Positions 1-10,052 of a stretch of DNA of 40,650 bases are shown here, in pieces. Origin of the DNA: Chloroflexota bacterium (GTDB lineage Bacteria > Chloroflexota > Limnocylindria > Limnocylindrales > CSP1-4). A model generated the notes under the pieces. The model was not told the DNA's origin and ran no database searches. It worked only from the letters and a program-made list of their open reading frames with translations. Numbering within the stretch: position 1 is the first letter of the stretch; every line of letters starts with the position of its first letter. The position numbers and the translations under genes are program-made. The stretch spans positions 1 through 40,650 of the forward strand of contig DAHXON010000023.1 in NCBI GenBank assembly GCA_027364875.1, read 5' to 3'.

Positions 1-486
1 CTTCCCGGGCGCCCCGGGTACGTGACCGACACCTTCTGCGAGCGCTCTCTGTTCTTCCAGCCCGCCAACGGTGCTCGCATCGACGCCGTTCGTCACGTCA
101 TCGACAGGGACTACGCGGGAACACCGCTTGAGCCCGTGCTGCTCACCAGCTTGCTCGAGGCGGCCGACCGGGTCGCCGACGACGGGATCAGCGTCGAGGT
201 CGTAGACCTCCGCTGCCTGCGGCCGCTAGACAAGGAGACGCTCCTTGGCTCCGTCCGCAAGACCGGCAAGTGCCTGGTCGTCTACGAGGACAACCGGTTC
301 GGCGGCTACGGCGCGGAGATCGCGGCGACCGTGGCCGAGGAGGCCTTCGACGATCTGGACGGACCGGTCACGCGGATCGGGGGCCCAGACGTCCCCGCGA
401 TGCCGTTCAACCACGTCCTCGAAGACTGGTTCATGGTCGATGCCCCGAAGATCGAGGCGGGGATTCGCAAGCTCGCGGCCTATTGA
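1..486 (+). CDS. bkdAB: Branched-chain 2-oxoacid dehydrogenase E1 component, beta subunit (C-terminal part)
   Basis: Partial gene, open at the left edge, ending in TGA at 484-486. From about base 150 the translation is the transketolase C-terminal domain of an E1-beta subunit: GISVEVVDLRCLRPLD, a V.EDN.FGG.GAEIAA segment and GGPDVPAMPFN. Together with E1-alpha this thiamine-diphosphate enzyme decarboxylates 2-oxoacids and transfers the acyl group to the E2 encoded 65 bases downstream. The branched-chain rather than pyruvate assignment rests on context, since the valine/leucine catabolic operon converges on it. Oddity: the first 45 or so residues do not resemble the strand-rich G.DVT.V.YG segment expected before the conserved part, and no other frame supplies it. 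The upstream end may be a rearrangement or an assembly junction. Confidence 0.75.
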   Translation, partial: LPGRPGYVTDTFCERSLFFQPANGARIDAVRHVIDRDYAGTPLEPVLLTSLLEAADRVADDGISVEVVDLRCLRPLDKETLLGSVRKTGKCLVVYEDNRFGGYGAEIAATVAEEAFDDLDGPVTRIGGPDVPAMPFNHVLEDWFMVDAPKIEAGIRKLAAY

Positions 487-551
487 GGCGACACTGACGG
501 CCCGCGAACCGCTAATACATGCGCCTCGGCGGCGCCCTCCGGAGGAACAAG

Positions 552-1997
552 GTGGCCAAGGTCACGATGCCTCAGCTCGGCGAGAGCGTTGCCGAGGGGA
601 CGATCGGGAAGTGGCTCAAGCAGCCGGGCGACTCGGTCGCCAAGTACGAGCCGCTGCTTGAGGTCATCACAGACAAGGTCAACGCCGAGGTCCCGTCGCC
701 GTACGAGGGCGTGCTGAAGGAGATCCTCGCCGAGGAGGGTGCGACCGTCGCGAACAACGCCGAGATCGCCGTGATCGAGACGCCGGAGGAATCGGCCACG
801 AGAACGCCTGCGGCGTCCGCGCCCGCCGCCGCGCGCGTCCCGGCCGCCCTCCCGGCGGCCGCTGCCGAGGGTCACGAGCCCGCATATAGCCCCACGACAA
901 CCGCCGCGGAGCCGTCCGGTGGCGCCGATGCACGCATGACCCCAGCTGTGCGGCGGCTCCCTGGGGAGCACGGGCTGGAGCCGGCGCTCATCCTTGGGTC
1001 GGGCGGCGGCGGCCGGATCACCCGCGAGGACGTCCTCGACTACATGGAGGCGCAGCGGACCGGCAAGGCCGTCAACGCGCAGCGGCCGGCCGCCGCTGAA
1101 GCTGCCCCGGCGTCATCGGCGCCCCCGGCATCCTCAGAGCCCGCCCCATCCGCAGCCTCGGCAGCCTCGGCACCCTCGGCGCCCACGCCATCCGCGCCGT
1201 CGGGGCCGGCGCCGTCCGTCCAGCATGCGGCCGCTCGCTCCGGCCCAGCCGCCGGCGCCCCGGCCGTCTCGATCGTGTTCCCCGCCGGAACCGACGAAGT
1301 CCTGATCCCGATGACCCGGATGCGCAAGGGCATCGCGGCCCAGATGACTCGCGCCCTGCAGATCCCGCACGCCTACGCGCTTATGGAGGTCGACGTCACG
1401 AGCCTCGTCCGCCTGCGGACCAGGCTCCAAGCCGACTACAAGTCACGCGAGGGCGTCTCGCTGAGCTACGTCCCATTCGTCCTCAAGGCTGCCGTTGAGG
1501 CGCTCAAGCGCCGCGGGACCTTCAACGCCCACTGGACCGACCAGGGGCTCCTGGCCAAGCGGCACGTCAACGTCGGGGTCGCCGTCGCCGTCGACGAGGG
1601 CCTCATCGTTCCCGTCATCCGGGACGTCGATCAGCTCTCGATCAACGGCATCAACCACGCCATCGCCGACGTCTCGGCCCGGGCCCGCGCGAACAAGCTG
1701 CGCGTCGACGACTTCGGCGGAGGGACGTTCACCGTCGACAACACCGGTTGGTTCGGCTCCAGCCTGACGATGCCGATCATCAACGCGCCCGAGGTCGCGA
1801 TCCTGACGATGGAGGCGATCACCAAACGGCCCGTCGTGTTGGAGACGCCCGGCGGCGACGTCATCGCGATCAGGCCGGTCATGAACATGGTCATGGGCAT
1901 CGACCACCGTGCCAACGACGGCGCCCAGGCCGCGGCGTTCCTGCGCGAGGTCAAGGAATGGCTCGAGGCCGCCGGGCCCGAGACGTCGGTCTATTAG
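552..1997 (+). CDS. bkdB: Dihydrolipoamide acyltransferase E2 of a branched-chain 2-oxoacid dehydrogenase complex
   Basis: Transfers the acyl group from E1 to CoA (isobutyryl-, isovaleryl- or 2-methylbutyryl-CoA if the complex is BCKDH). The GTG start at 552 has GGAGGA at 541-546; a longer in-frame start at 519 lacks such a site. The 481 residues show a lipoyl domain (about 1-78, lipoyl Lys42 in ITDKVNAEV), a peripheral-subunit binding domain (about 122-165, TPAVRRL...GRITREDV), a long Ala/Ser/Pro linker, and the C-terminal acyltransferase domain. That domain ends with the DHRANDG motif, catalytic His452 and Asp456. One lipoyl domain and a flexible linker are usual for BCKDH E2. The gene is probably co-transcribed with E1-beta. 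Substrate choice (BCKDH against PDH/OGDH) is inferred from the neighbours. Confidence 0.9.
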   Translation: MAKVTMPQLGESVAEGTIGKWLKQPGDSVAKYEPLLEVITDKVNAEVPSPYEGVLKEILAEEGATVANNAEIAVIETPEESATRTPAASAPAAARVPAALPAAAAEGHEPAYSPTTTAAEPSGGADARMTPAVRRLPGEHGLEPALILGSGGGGRITREDVLDYMEAQRTGKAVNAQRPAAAEAAPASSAPPASSEPAPSAASAASAPSAPTPSAPSGPAPSVQHAAARSGPAAGAPAVSIVFPAGTDEVLIPMTRMRKGIAAQMTRALQIPHAYALMEVDVTSLVRLRTRLQADYKSREGVSLSYVPFVLKAAVEALKRRGTFNAHWTDQGLLAKRHVNVGVAVAVDEGLIVPVIRDVDQLSINGINHAIADVSARARANKLRVDDFGGGTFTVDNTGWFGSSLTMPIINAPEVAILTMEAITKRPVVLETPGGDVIAIRPVMNMVMGIDHRANDGAQAAAFLREVKEWLEAAGPETSVY

Positions 1998-2008
1998 CAC
2001 CTCGCTTG

Positions 2009-2045
2009 GCCGGCTCAGCGAATGCCATCGCTGGCGCCAGGCTGG
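2009..2045 (+). repeat. Direct repeat copy A, left edge of the leucine/valine cassette
   Basis: Seventeen bases (GCCGGCTCAGCGAATGC, 2009-2025) are identical to 14578-14594. A further 20 or so bases match imperfectly with one 1-base indel and end in AGGCTGG. The copy lies just past the E2 stop and just before the 3' end of the last operon gene. The CCTCGCTT motif directly in front of it also occurs in front of copy B, but there 57 or so extra bases intervene. Confidence 0.6.
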
Positions 2046-2053
2046 CCCCGACG

Positions 2054-3214
2054 CTACGCCAACTCTTTCAATATCTCGCGCGCAATGATCATTCGCTGAA
2101 TCTCACTCGTCCCTTCGTAGATCGAAGTGACGCGAGCATCGCGGGCGTAGCGCTCCAGCGGGAACTCGCGCAAGTACCCGTATCCGCCCAGCATCTGGAC
2201 CGCTGCATAACAAGCGCGGTTGGCGGACTCCGAGGCGAATAGCTTCGCCATGGATGCTTCCTTCGCGAACGGCTTGTTCTTGTCCTTAAGCGACGCGGCG
2301 TTCATGAGCAGTAGTCGCGCCGCTTCGAGTTCCGTGTACGAGTCAGCGATCATCCATTGGATGGCCTCGAAGTCGGTGATCTTCCTGCCGAACTGCACGC
2401 GCTGACCGGCATACCGCGTGGCGTAGTCCATCGCGGCCAACCCCACACCGAGCGCCAGCGACCCGATGCCGATCCGGCCTCCAGCGAGTTCACCAGTCGC
2501 CACTTTCAACCCGTCGTTGAGTCTGCCTATCAGTGCGTCTTTCGGGATGCGGCAATCCTGGAACATGATCTCGTGAGTTGCCGCGGCGTGCTGCCCCATC
2601 TTCTCCTCGGCCTTGCCAATCACGAGGCCTTCGACCCCGCCCTCAACGAGAAAACAGGAAATGCCCTTGCCCTTCGGCGCGGACTTGTCGGTCACAGCCC
2701 AGACGACGAACACGGCCGCATACGGGGCGCTGGTGATGAACATCTTCGAACCGTTCAGCACCCAGGTATCCCCATCCAGCCGCGCAGACGTGGTCATCGA
2801 AGCGGGATCGGACCCGGCACCGGCTTCCGTCAAAGCAAAGCTTCCCGCGGCGTACTCCCCGGAGCAGATCCGAGGGATGTAGTTGCGCTTCTGTTCCGCG
2901 GAACCGAATGCTCCGATCACTTCGCAGACGAGGTTGTTGACCGATACCGTCACGGCCGTGGACGCGCACGCCCGGGCGATCTCGGTCAGCGCCAGGCTGA
3001 ATGCCACGGTCCCGGCCCCCACTCCGCCCAACTCCTCCGAGACCGTCAGCCCCATCATGCCGAGGCCGGCAAGCTTCTTGAGGTTGCCGAGGAATACGGA
3101 TCGATCACCGTCCCGGTCCAAGGACGCGGCCACCGGCTCCAGTTCCGCTCGGGCGAACCTGCGAACGGTTTCTTGAATCGCTCTCTGTTCCCCGGTCAGC
3201 TCAAGGTCCATCAC
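2054..3214 (-). CDS. Acyl-CoA dehydrogenase (short-chain, butyryl-CoA dehydrogenase type), last gene of the operon
   Basis: FAD flavoprotein that introduces a 2,3 double bond into a short acyl-CoA and passes electrons to ETF. It has 386 residues, normal for the family. The N-terminal helical domain is followed by the FAD/substrate motif ALTEAGAGSDPASM and the C-terminal signature ARVTSIYEGTSEIQR, in which Glu367 is the canonical catalytic base. GTG at 3214 or ATG at 3211 can start it, with AGGA upstream. It lies 35 bases downstream of the mutase gene, which with ACAD at 4947-6095 makes two dehydrogenases flanking the mutase. I infer n-butyryl-CoA (mutase product) as a likely substrate of one of them; isobutyryl- or 2-methylbutyryl-CoA are alternatives. 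GC is lower than in the MCC part of the operon. Confidence 0.85.
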   Translation of the reverse strand: MMDLELTGEQRAIQETVRRFARAELEPVAASLDRDGDRSVFLGNLKKLAGLGMMGLTVSEELGGVGAGTVAFSLALTEIARACASTAVTVSVNNLVCEVIGAFGSAEQKRNYIPRICSGEYAAGSFALTEAGAGSDPASMTTSARLDGDTWVLNGSKMFITSAPYAAVFVVWAVTDKSAPKGKGISCFLVEGGVEGLVIGKAEEKMGQHAAATHEIMFQDCRIPKDALIGRLNDGLKVATGELAGGRIGIGSLALGVGLAAMDYATRYAGQRVQFGRKITDFEAIQWMIADSYTELEAARLLLMNAASLKDKNKPFAKEASMAKLFASESANRACYAAVQMLGGYGYLREFPLERYARDARVTSIYEGTSEIQRMIIAREILKELA

Positions 3215-3249
3215 TGCAACCTATCCTGGCTCGCGGCGCCGAGCCCAAC

Positions 3250-4929
<1,680 letters not shown>

Positions 4930-4946
4930 CGCCAGTTCCTTTGGAC

Positions 4947-6095
4947 CTACCGTTGCCCGGTGAGTAGCGCGCGGGCGATTACCAGCCTCTGCACTTCGTT
5001 GGTGCCTTCGTAGATTTCCGTGATGCGCGCGTCGCGATACATCCGCTCCACCTCGTACTCGGTGATGTAGCCGTACCCGCCGTGGATCTGGATGGCCTGA
5101 TGCGTGACGTAGGTGGCCGTTTCGGAGGCGACCATCTTGCACATGGCGGCCTCGGCGGCGAAGGGCTTGTGGTTGTCCTTGAGCCAGGCGGCACGATAGA
5201 CGACCAGACGGCTTGTCTCGATGCGCGCGTACATGTCCGCCAGCTTGAACTGGATCGCTTGCAGGTCGCTGATGGGATTGCCGAATTGCCGGCGTTCCTT
5301 CGAATACAAGAGAGCGCGCTCGAAGGCGCCTTCGGCGATACCAAGCGCTTGGGCCGCGATGCCGATGCGCCCTCCGTTCAACGTCTCCATTGCGATCTTG
5401 AAGCCCTGACCTTCTTCGCCGAGCAGGTTCCCTGCGGGAACCCGGACACTATCCAGGGCGAAGGATGTAGTGCTGCTGCCGCGGATCCCGAGCTTGCTTT
5501 CGTTCTTGAGGATGGTCACGCCGGGGGTTTCGAGGTCGACAACGAACGCAGAGAGACCCTTGTGTCCCAGACCCCGACCCGTCGATGCGATCACTACCCC
5601 GATGCCACGATGCGCGCCGTTGGTGATGAAGAGCTTGCTGCCGTTGATGACAAAGGAATCGCCGTCGCGCTCGTAGGTAGTCGCGATCCCGGCGACATCG
5701 GACCCGGCACCGGGCTCGGTCATCAACAGGCACCCGATCCGTTGACCGGACGTGAGTAGCGGCAGGAATCTCTTCTTCTGGTCCTCGGTGCCGAAGCGGC
5801 AGATGGGCTCGCAGGCCAGCGACGTGTGTGCCGAGATCATGACGCCGGTCGAACCGCAAGCCTTCGACACTTCCTCGATCACGATGGCATAGGACAGCAT
5901 GTCCATGCCGGCGCCGCCGTATTCCTCGGGGATGTCCACGCCGAGCAAGCCCATATCGCTGATCTTCTTGACCAGCTCCGGCGGGATGGAATGCGTCTCG
6001 TCAATTTGAATCGCGAGCGGCTTGACTTCATTCTCGACGAAGGCACGGACGCTGCTCTGCAGCATCTTCTGATCCGGGTTGAAGTCGAACTCCAT
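4947..6095 (-). CDS. Acyl-CoA dehydrogenase (butyryl-CoA dehydrogenase type)
   Basis: 382-residue acyl-CoA dehydrogenase. It shows [12 protein letters not shown] (FAD/substrate contact), [27 protein letters not shown], and [15 protein letters not shown] with catalytic Glu363 in the SCAD/MCAD position. The close resemblance to clostridial-type butyryl-CoA dehydrogenases and the position between crotonase and the mutase make oxidation of n-butyryl-CoA to crotonyl-CoA its most likely job. Electrons would go to the ETF at 15980-17754. The ATG at 6095 is chosen because the domain begins there; the 26-residue in-frame extension overlaps the crotonase gene. The start is 10 bases after the crotonase stop, and the ribosome site is weak, suggesting translational coupling. 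Confidence 0.88.
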   Translation of the reverse strand: MEFDFNPDQKMLQSSVRAFVENEVKPLAIQIDETHSIPPELVKKISDMGLLGVDIPEEYGGAGMDMLSYAIVIEEVSKACGSTGVMISAHTSLACEPICRFGTEDQKKRFLPLLTSGQRIGCLLMTEPGAGSDVAGIATTYERDGDSFVINGSKLFITNGAHRGIGVVIASTGRGLGHKGLSAFVVDLETPGVTILKNESKLGIRGSSTTSFALDSVRVPAGNLLGEEGQGFKIAMETLNGGRIGIAAQALGIAEGAFERALLYSKERRQFGNPISDLQAIQFKLADMYARIETSRLVVYRAAWLKDNHKPFAAEAAMCKMVASETATYVTHQAIQIHGGYGYITEYEVERMYRDARITEIYEGTNEVQRLVIARALLTGQR

Positions 6096-6105
6096 GGACT
6101 GGGGC

Positions 6106-6885
6106 CTACTTTCCTTTGAACGCCGCCGGGCGCTTTTCCAGGAATGCGTGCATCCCCTCCTTCTGGTCCTCACTGTCGAAGAGCAGACCGAAGAGGGCGC
6201 CCTCGAGACGCAGGCCGTTCTCTTTCGTCACGTTCAGACCACTGACGACGGCTTCCTTCGCCGTGGATATCGCCAGCGTCCCGTTACGCGCGATGTTCTG
6301 CGCGAGTTCCATGACTCGAGTCATCAACTCGTCGGCTGGGACCACCTCGTTGACGAGGCCCCACTCGCGTGCCTGCTGCGCTGTGAGCTGTCGCCCGGTG
6401 AAGATGAGTTCCTTCGAGCGGCTGGGGCCGATCAGCCGCGGCAGGTTCTGCGTCCCGCCGAAGCCCGGGATGACGCCGAGCGTGACCTCGGGTAGCCCGA
6501 GTCGGGCTTCTTCCGCGGCGTAGATGAAGTCGCAGGCCAGGGCCAATTCCAATCCGCCGCCGAGGGCATACCCGTTGACGGCCGCGATGATCGGCTTCTT
6601 CATCTGCTCCATGAGCGTGATCAATCGGTGACCGCGCTGCGAAAAGGCCCGTGCCGCCGCCGTATCCATCGTGGACATTTCCTTGATGTCGGCTCCGGCA
6701 ACGAACGCCTTCCCTGCGCCGGTGATGACCACCACCTTCACGTCCGCGTTTGCCTCAACTTCGCGCAGGGCAGATTCCAGGGCTTCCACCGTTTCCGAGC
6801 TGAGCGCGTTCCGCAGCTGCGGGCGGTTGACCGTTACCACCCCGATCCCGTCGTCGATTTCGATAAGAACGTTCTGGGATTCCAT
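6106..6885 (-). CDS. Enoyl-CoA hydratase (crotonase)
   Basis: Hydrates crotonyl-CoA (and possibly other short 2-enoyl-CoAs such as 3-methylglutaconyl-CoA) to the 3-hydroxyacyl-CoA. It has 259 residues, standard length. Oxyanion-hole segments are GKAFVAGADIKEM and NGYALGGGLELALACD. Both catalytic glutamates are present, Glu113 (GGGLELA) and Glu133 (GLPEVTLG), unlike the second crotonase at 19940-20713. ATG at 6885 has GAGGAG seven bases upstream; the 50-residue upstream extension is rejected. It follows the 3-hydroxybutyryl-CoA dehydrogenase gene by 34 bases in the same operon. Confidence 0.9.
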   Translation of the reverse strand: MESQNVLIEIDDGIGVVTVNRPQLRNALSSETVEALESALREVEANADVKVVVITGAGKAFVAGADIKEMSTMDTAAARAFSQRGHRLITLMEQMKKPIIAAVNGYALGGGLELALACDFIYAAEEARLGLPEVTLGVIPGFGGTQNLPRLIGPSRSKELIFTGRQLTAQQAREWGLVNEVVPADELMTRVMELAQNIARNGTLAISTAKEAVVSGLNVTKENGLRLEGALFGLLFDSEDQKEGMHAFLEKRPAAFKGK

Positions 6886-6919
6886 GGACACGCTCCTCAC
6901 CGAAGCGGTTGGCACGTCG

Positions 6920-7765
6920 TCAGTACTGATAGAAGCCACGCCCTGTCTTCCTACCGAGATACCCCGCATCCACCATCCGCACCAACAGCGGGCACGGTCG
7001 GTACTTCGAGTCCTTGAATCCGTCCCACAGGACATTGATGACCGCCAGGACGGTATCGAGACCGATCAGATCGGCGAGCGCCAGCGGCCCCATCGGTTGG
7101 TTGGTGCCGAGCTTCATGGCCGTGTCGATGTCCTCGGCCGTTGCCACGCCCTCGTACAGCGCGAAGATGGCCTCGTTGATCATCGGGATGAGCATGCGGT
7201 TGACGATGAAGCCCGGCGAGTCCTGCGAGACCGCCATCGTCTTGCCCAACCGCTCGATCAGTGCCGCCACCCTCCGGAACGTCGCTTCGCTCGTGGCGAT
7301 GCCGCGGATGACCTCCACCAGCTGCATCACCGGAACCGGGTTCATGAAGTGCATCCCGATGACCTTGTCGGGCCGTCCGGTCACGGCAGCGATCTTCGTG
7401 ATCGAAATTGACGACGTGTTCGAGGCCAGGATGGCGTCCTTGTTCACGGCCTGGTCCAGCTTGCGGAACAGGTCGAGTTTCAGCGCCTCGCTTTCCGTCA
7501 CCGCCTCAACGACCAATTCGCAATCGGCGAGCTCCGTCAGCTCCTTCGTCACCTTGATCCGGCCGAGGATGGACGGGACAGCGTCGGCAGGGATGACTCC
7601 CTTCTGCACCTGCCGCCCCAAATTCGTCTCGATGGTCTTCAGCGCCTTCTCGATCTGCGCCGGAAGAACGTCATACAAGCGGACCTGATACTCGTGTTGC
7701 GCGAGAACGTGCGCGATGCCGTTCCCCATTTGCCCCGCGCCGAGAACACCGATCGTCGTTGTCAT
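6920..7765 (-). CDS. hbd: 3-hydroxybutyryl-CoA dehydrogenase
   Basis: NAD(P)-dependent oxidation of 3-hydroxybutyryl-CoA to acetoacetyl-CoA. 281 residues. It has a Rossmann fold with GAGQMG at 9-14, the NTSSIS motif at 116-121, the catalytic pair His139 (GMHFMNPVP) and Glu151, and a C-terminal helical dimerisation domain ending in GRKTGRGFYQY. The length and the absence of an attached crotonase domain identify the monofunctional bacterial type. The ATG at 7765 is 7 bases from the thiolase stop, and its ribosome site GAGGG overlaps that stop region, so translation is probably coupled. Confidence 0.92.
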   Translation of the reverse strand: MTTTIGVLGAGQMGNGIAHVLAQHEYQVRLYDVLPAQIEKALKTIETNLGRQVQKGVIPADAVPSILGRIKVTKELTELADCELVVEAVTESEALKLDLFRKLDQAVNKDAILASNTSSISITKIAAVTGRPDKVIGMHFMNPVPVMQLVEVIRGIATSEATFRRVAALIERLGKTMAVSQDSPGFIVNRMLIPMINEAIFALYEGVATAEDIDTAMKLGTNQPMGPLALADLIGLDTVLAVINVLWDGFKDSKYRPCPLLVRMVDAGYLGRKTGRGFYQY

Positions 7766-7772
7766 TTCGCCC

Positions 7773-9011
7773 TCACACCATCTCCAGCGCCATCGCCACA
7801 GAGCCTCCCCCGCCCAGACATAGAGCGGCCAGGCCGTAGCGACCGCCGCGGCGGCGCAGCTCGTGGACCAGAGTCGTCACGATCCGAGCCCCGGAGGCGC
7901 CGATTGGGTGGCCGAGCGCGATGGCCCCGCCGTTGACGTTGACCCGTGCCCAGTCAACGCCGAGCGCTCGGCCGTCGGCGAGGACCTGTGCCGCGAAGGC
8001 CTCGTTGATCTCGATCAGATCGAACGCGTCCAGCGGGAGATTGGTGCGCTCCAGAAGGCGTTGAATACCGGCAACGGGGGCCAGGAACAGCCACTTGGGG
8101 TCCAGCTCGGCCTCGGCGTACGCCAGGATCCGTGCCAGCGGGGTCAGACCCAGGCGCTCCACCGAGCGCTCCGACGCCACGACCACTGCCGAGGCCCCGT
8201 CGGTGATCCCGGGCGCGTTTCCCGCCGTCACTGTTCCCTCGACCGCGTCGCCCCGGTCGGGACCCTCGGGTAGCGGGAAAACAGGGCGCAGCCTGGCAAG
8301 GCCTTCGATGGTTGAGTCGGCGCGAGGGTTCTCGTCCGTCTCGAACAGGGACTCGCGTCCCTTCGCGTCGCGCACCGGCACCGGCACGAGCTCATCGGCG
8401 AAACGGCCGGCGTTCATGGCCGCGATGGCGCGGCGATGGGACTCGACCGCGAACGCGTCCTGGTCCTCCCGGCTCACGTGCTCGCGGATGGCGGTCCGCT
8501 CCGCGTGAGTCCCCATGTGGCAGTTCTCCGTTGCGCACCACAGGCCGTCGGCCACGGCCGAGTCGATCACGGAGCCGTTCCCAAGGCGAAAGCCGAACCG
8601 TGCCTGGGGAAGCAGATAGGGCGCGCGGTTCATGCTCTCCATGCCGCCCGCGACGACCAGGTCGGCGTCGCCCGCCCGTATCTGGGAGGCGGCGAGCATG
8701 ATCGCCTTGAGCCCCGAGCCGCAGACCCGATTGATGGTCGTGGCCGGTACCGATGCGGCCAGGCCGGACCCGAGGGCCGCTTGGCGCGCCGGCGCCTGCC
8801 CGGAGCCCGCCTGGAGCACCTGTCCCATCAGAACCTGGTCGACGGGGGCAGTAGCGAGATCGAGGCCCGCACGCTCGACCGCTGCCCGGATCGCCACTGA
8901 ACCCAGTTCGGTCGCGGGTGTGCCGGCCAGCGACCCTCCAAACTTGCCAATCGGTGTCCGGACCGCCGACACCAGGTAAACGTCGCCACCTGGCCTATCC
9001 TGCTCGCCCAC
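7773..9011 (-). CDS. atoB: Acetyl-CoA C-acyltransferase (acetoacetyl-CoA thiolase type)
   Basis: Cleaves acetoacetyl-CoA with CoA to two acetyl-CoA. 412 residues. Nucleophilic Cys97 lies in [29 protein letters not shown] (His368) and the second catalytic Cys398 in [13 protein letters not shown] complete the active site. GTG start at 9011 with GGAGG close upstream. The gene sits where two acetoacetyl-CoA streams meet: the butyryl-CoA spiral encoded downstream, and acetoacetate from HMG-CoA lyase and tyrosine breakdown activated by the CoA-transferase. GC is higher than in the next five genes. Confidence 0.9.
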   Translation of the reverse strand: MGEQDRPGGDVYLVSAVRTPIGKFGGSLAGTPATELGSVAIRAAVERAGLDLATAPVDQVLMGQVLQAGSGQAPARQAALGSGLAASVPATTINRVCGSGLKAIMLAASQIRAGDADLVVAGGMESMNRAPYLLPQARFGFRLGNGSVIDSAVADGLWCATENCHMGTHAERTAIREHVSREDQDAFAVESHRRAIAAMNAGRFADELVPVPVRDAKGRESLFETDENPRADSTIEGLARLRPVFPLPEGPDRGDAVEGTVTAGNAPGITDGASAVVVASERSVERLGLTPLARILAYAEAELDPKWLFLAPVAGIQRLLERTNLPLDAFDLIEINEAFAAQVLADGRALGVDWARVNVNGGAIALGHPIGASGARIVTTLVHELRRRGGRYGLAALCLGGGGSVAMALEMV

Positions 9012-9116
9012 CTTAGCCTCCAGACTGCCGCTGCGCGGCGGCGCTTATCGCCCTTGGGCCGGGCACGCGTCGGATGCCCGGGAGAAGGCGGCGGGGCTCG
9101 GGCGCGGCGACCGAAC

Positions 9117-10052
9117 TCAAGGCGCCAGCGCCTGGACGACGCGCGACGTCGGGGTTCGACCAAGCTCGCGCGCGACCCAGACCGACGTTTCCACCAAAGC
9201 TGCCAGGTCGACCCCCGTCTCGATGCCAAGGCCGTCGAGCATCCAGACAAGATCCTCGGTCGCGAGGTTGCCCGTTGCGGACTCCGCGTAGGGGCACCCA
9301 CCAAGGCCTCCCGCCGAGGAGTCGATGGTGGTCACGCCTGAAATGAGCGCGGCAAGAGTGTTCGCCAGAGCCTGCCCATAGGTGTCGTGGAAGTGGACGC
9401 CGACGACGTCCAGGGCTATCCCGCGTGCCAGGATGAGATCGATCAGAGCGCGGACCTGACCCGGCGTAGCGACGCCGATCGTGTCGCCAAGACTCAGTCC
9501 CGTACATCCCGCGGTCATCAGGTCAGCGCACACGCCGGCAACCTGCGCGGTCTCGACCACACCTTCCCAGGGATCGCCAAAACACATCGAGACGTAGCCT
9601 CGGACGCCGAGGCCGAGTGATCGCGCTCCATCGATTACGGGCCGAACCATCTCCATCTGGCCGGCCATCGGCCGTCCGAGATTGCGGCGCGCGAAGGCGT
9701 CGGTGGCGCTCACGAAGACGGCGATCTCGTCGACGCCGACTGCGATCGCGTCGCTCAGTCCTCTGCTGTTCGGGACCAGTGCGGGGTAACGCACGCCGGG
9801 CGACCGACGCAGCCCGGTCATCACGTCGGCCGCGTCGGAGAGCTGGGGTATGAGGTCCGGACGTACGAAGCTGGTTGCCTCGATGACCGGGAGGCCGCAC
9901 CTTGCCAGGCGCTCGATGAACTCTATCTTCGTCTGTGTCCGAAGAACGGTGGACTCGTTCTGCAGCCCGTCGCGTGCACCGACTTCCCAGATCGTGACCC
10001 GCGGCGGGAGGTCGTGCCAGCTGACACGAACCGGCAGACCCGGCGGCCTCAT
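9117..10052 (-). CDS. mvaB: Hydroxymethylglutaryl-CoA lyase
   Basis: Last step of leucine degradation: HMG-CoA to acetyl-CoA plus acetoacetate. 311 residues in a DRE-TIM barrel. It shows GARDGLQNE near residue 25, VGVHFHDTYGQALANT (metal-binding HxH), and the signature GGLGGCPYAESATGNLATED with the catalytic Cys in the flexible loop. The ATG at 10052 overlaps the MCC-alpha stop by 4 bases (ATGA), indicating translational coupling. A 105-base gap without a gene separates it from the thiolase start. Confidence 0.95.
   Translation of the reverse strand: MRPPGLPVRVSWHDLPPRVTIWEVGARDGLQNESTVLRTQTKIEFIERLARCGLPVIEATSFVRPDLIPQLSDAADVMTGLRRSPGVRYPALVPNSRGLSDAIAVGVDEIAVFVSATDAFARRNLGRPMAGQMEMVRPVIDGARSLGLGVRGYVSMCFGDPWEGVVETAQVAGVCADLMTAGCTGLSLGDTIGVATPGQVRALIDLILARGIALDVVGVHFHDTYGQALANTLAALISGVTTIDSSAGGLGGCPYAESATGNLATEDLVWMLDGLGIETGVDLAALVETSVWVARELGRTPTSRVVQALAP

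Noticed and set aside
9012-9116. Possible small gene or RNA between HMG-CoA lyase and thiolase
   Set aside because: Only 105 bases, no ribosome site plus start pair except that of the thiolase, and no hairpin with a T tract.
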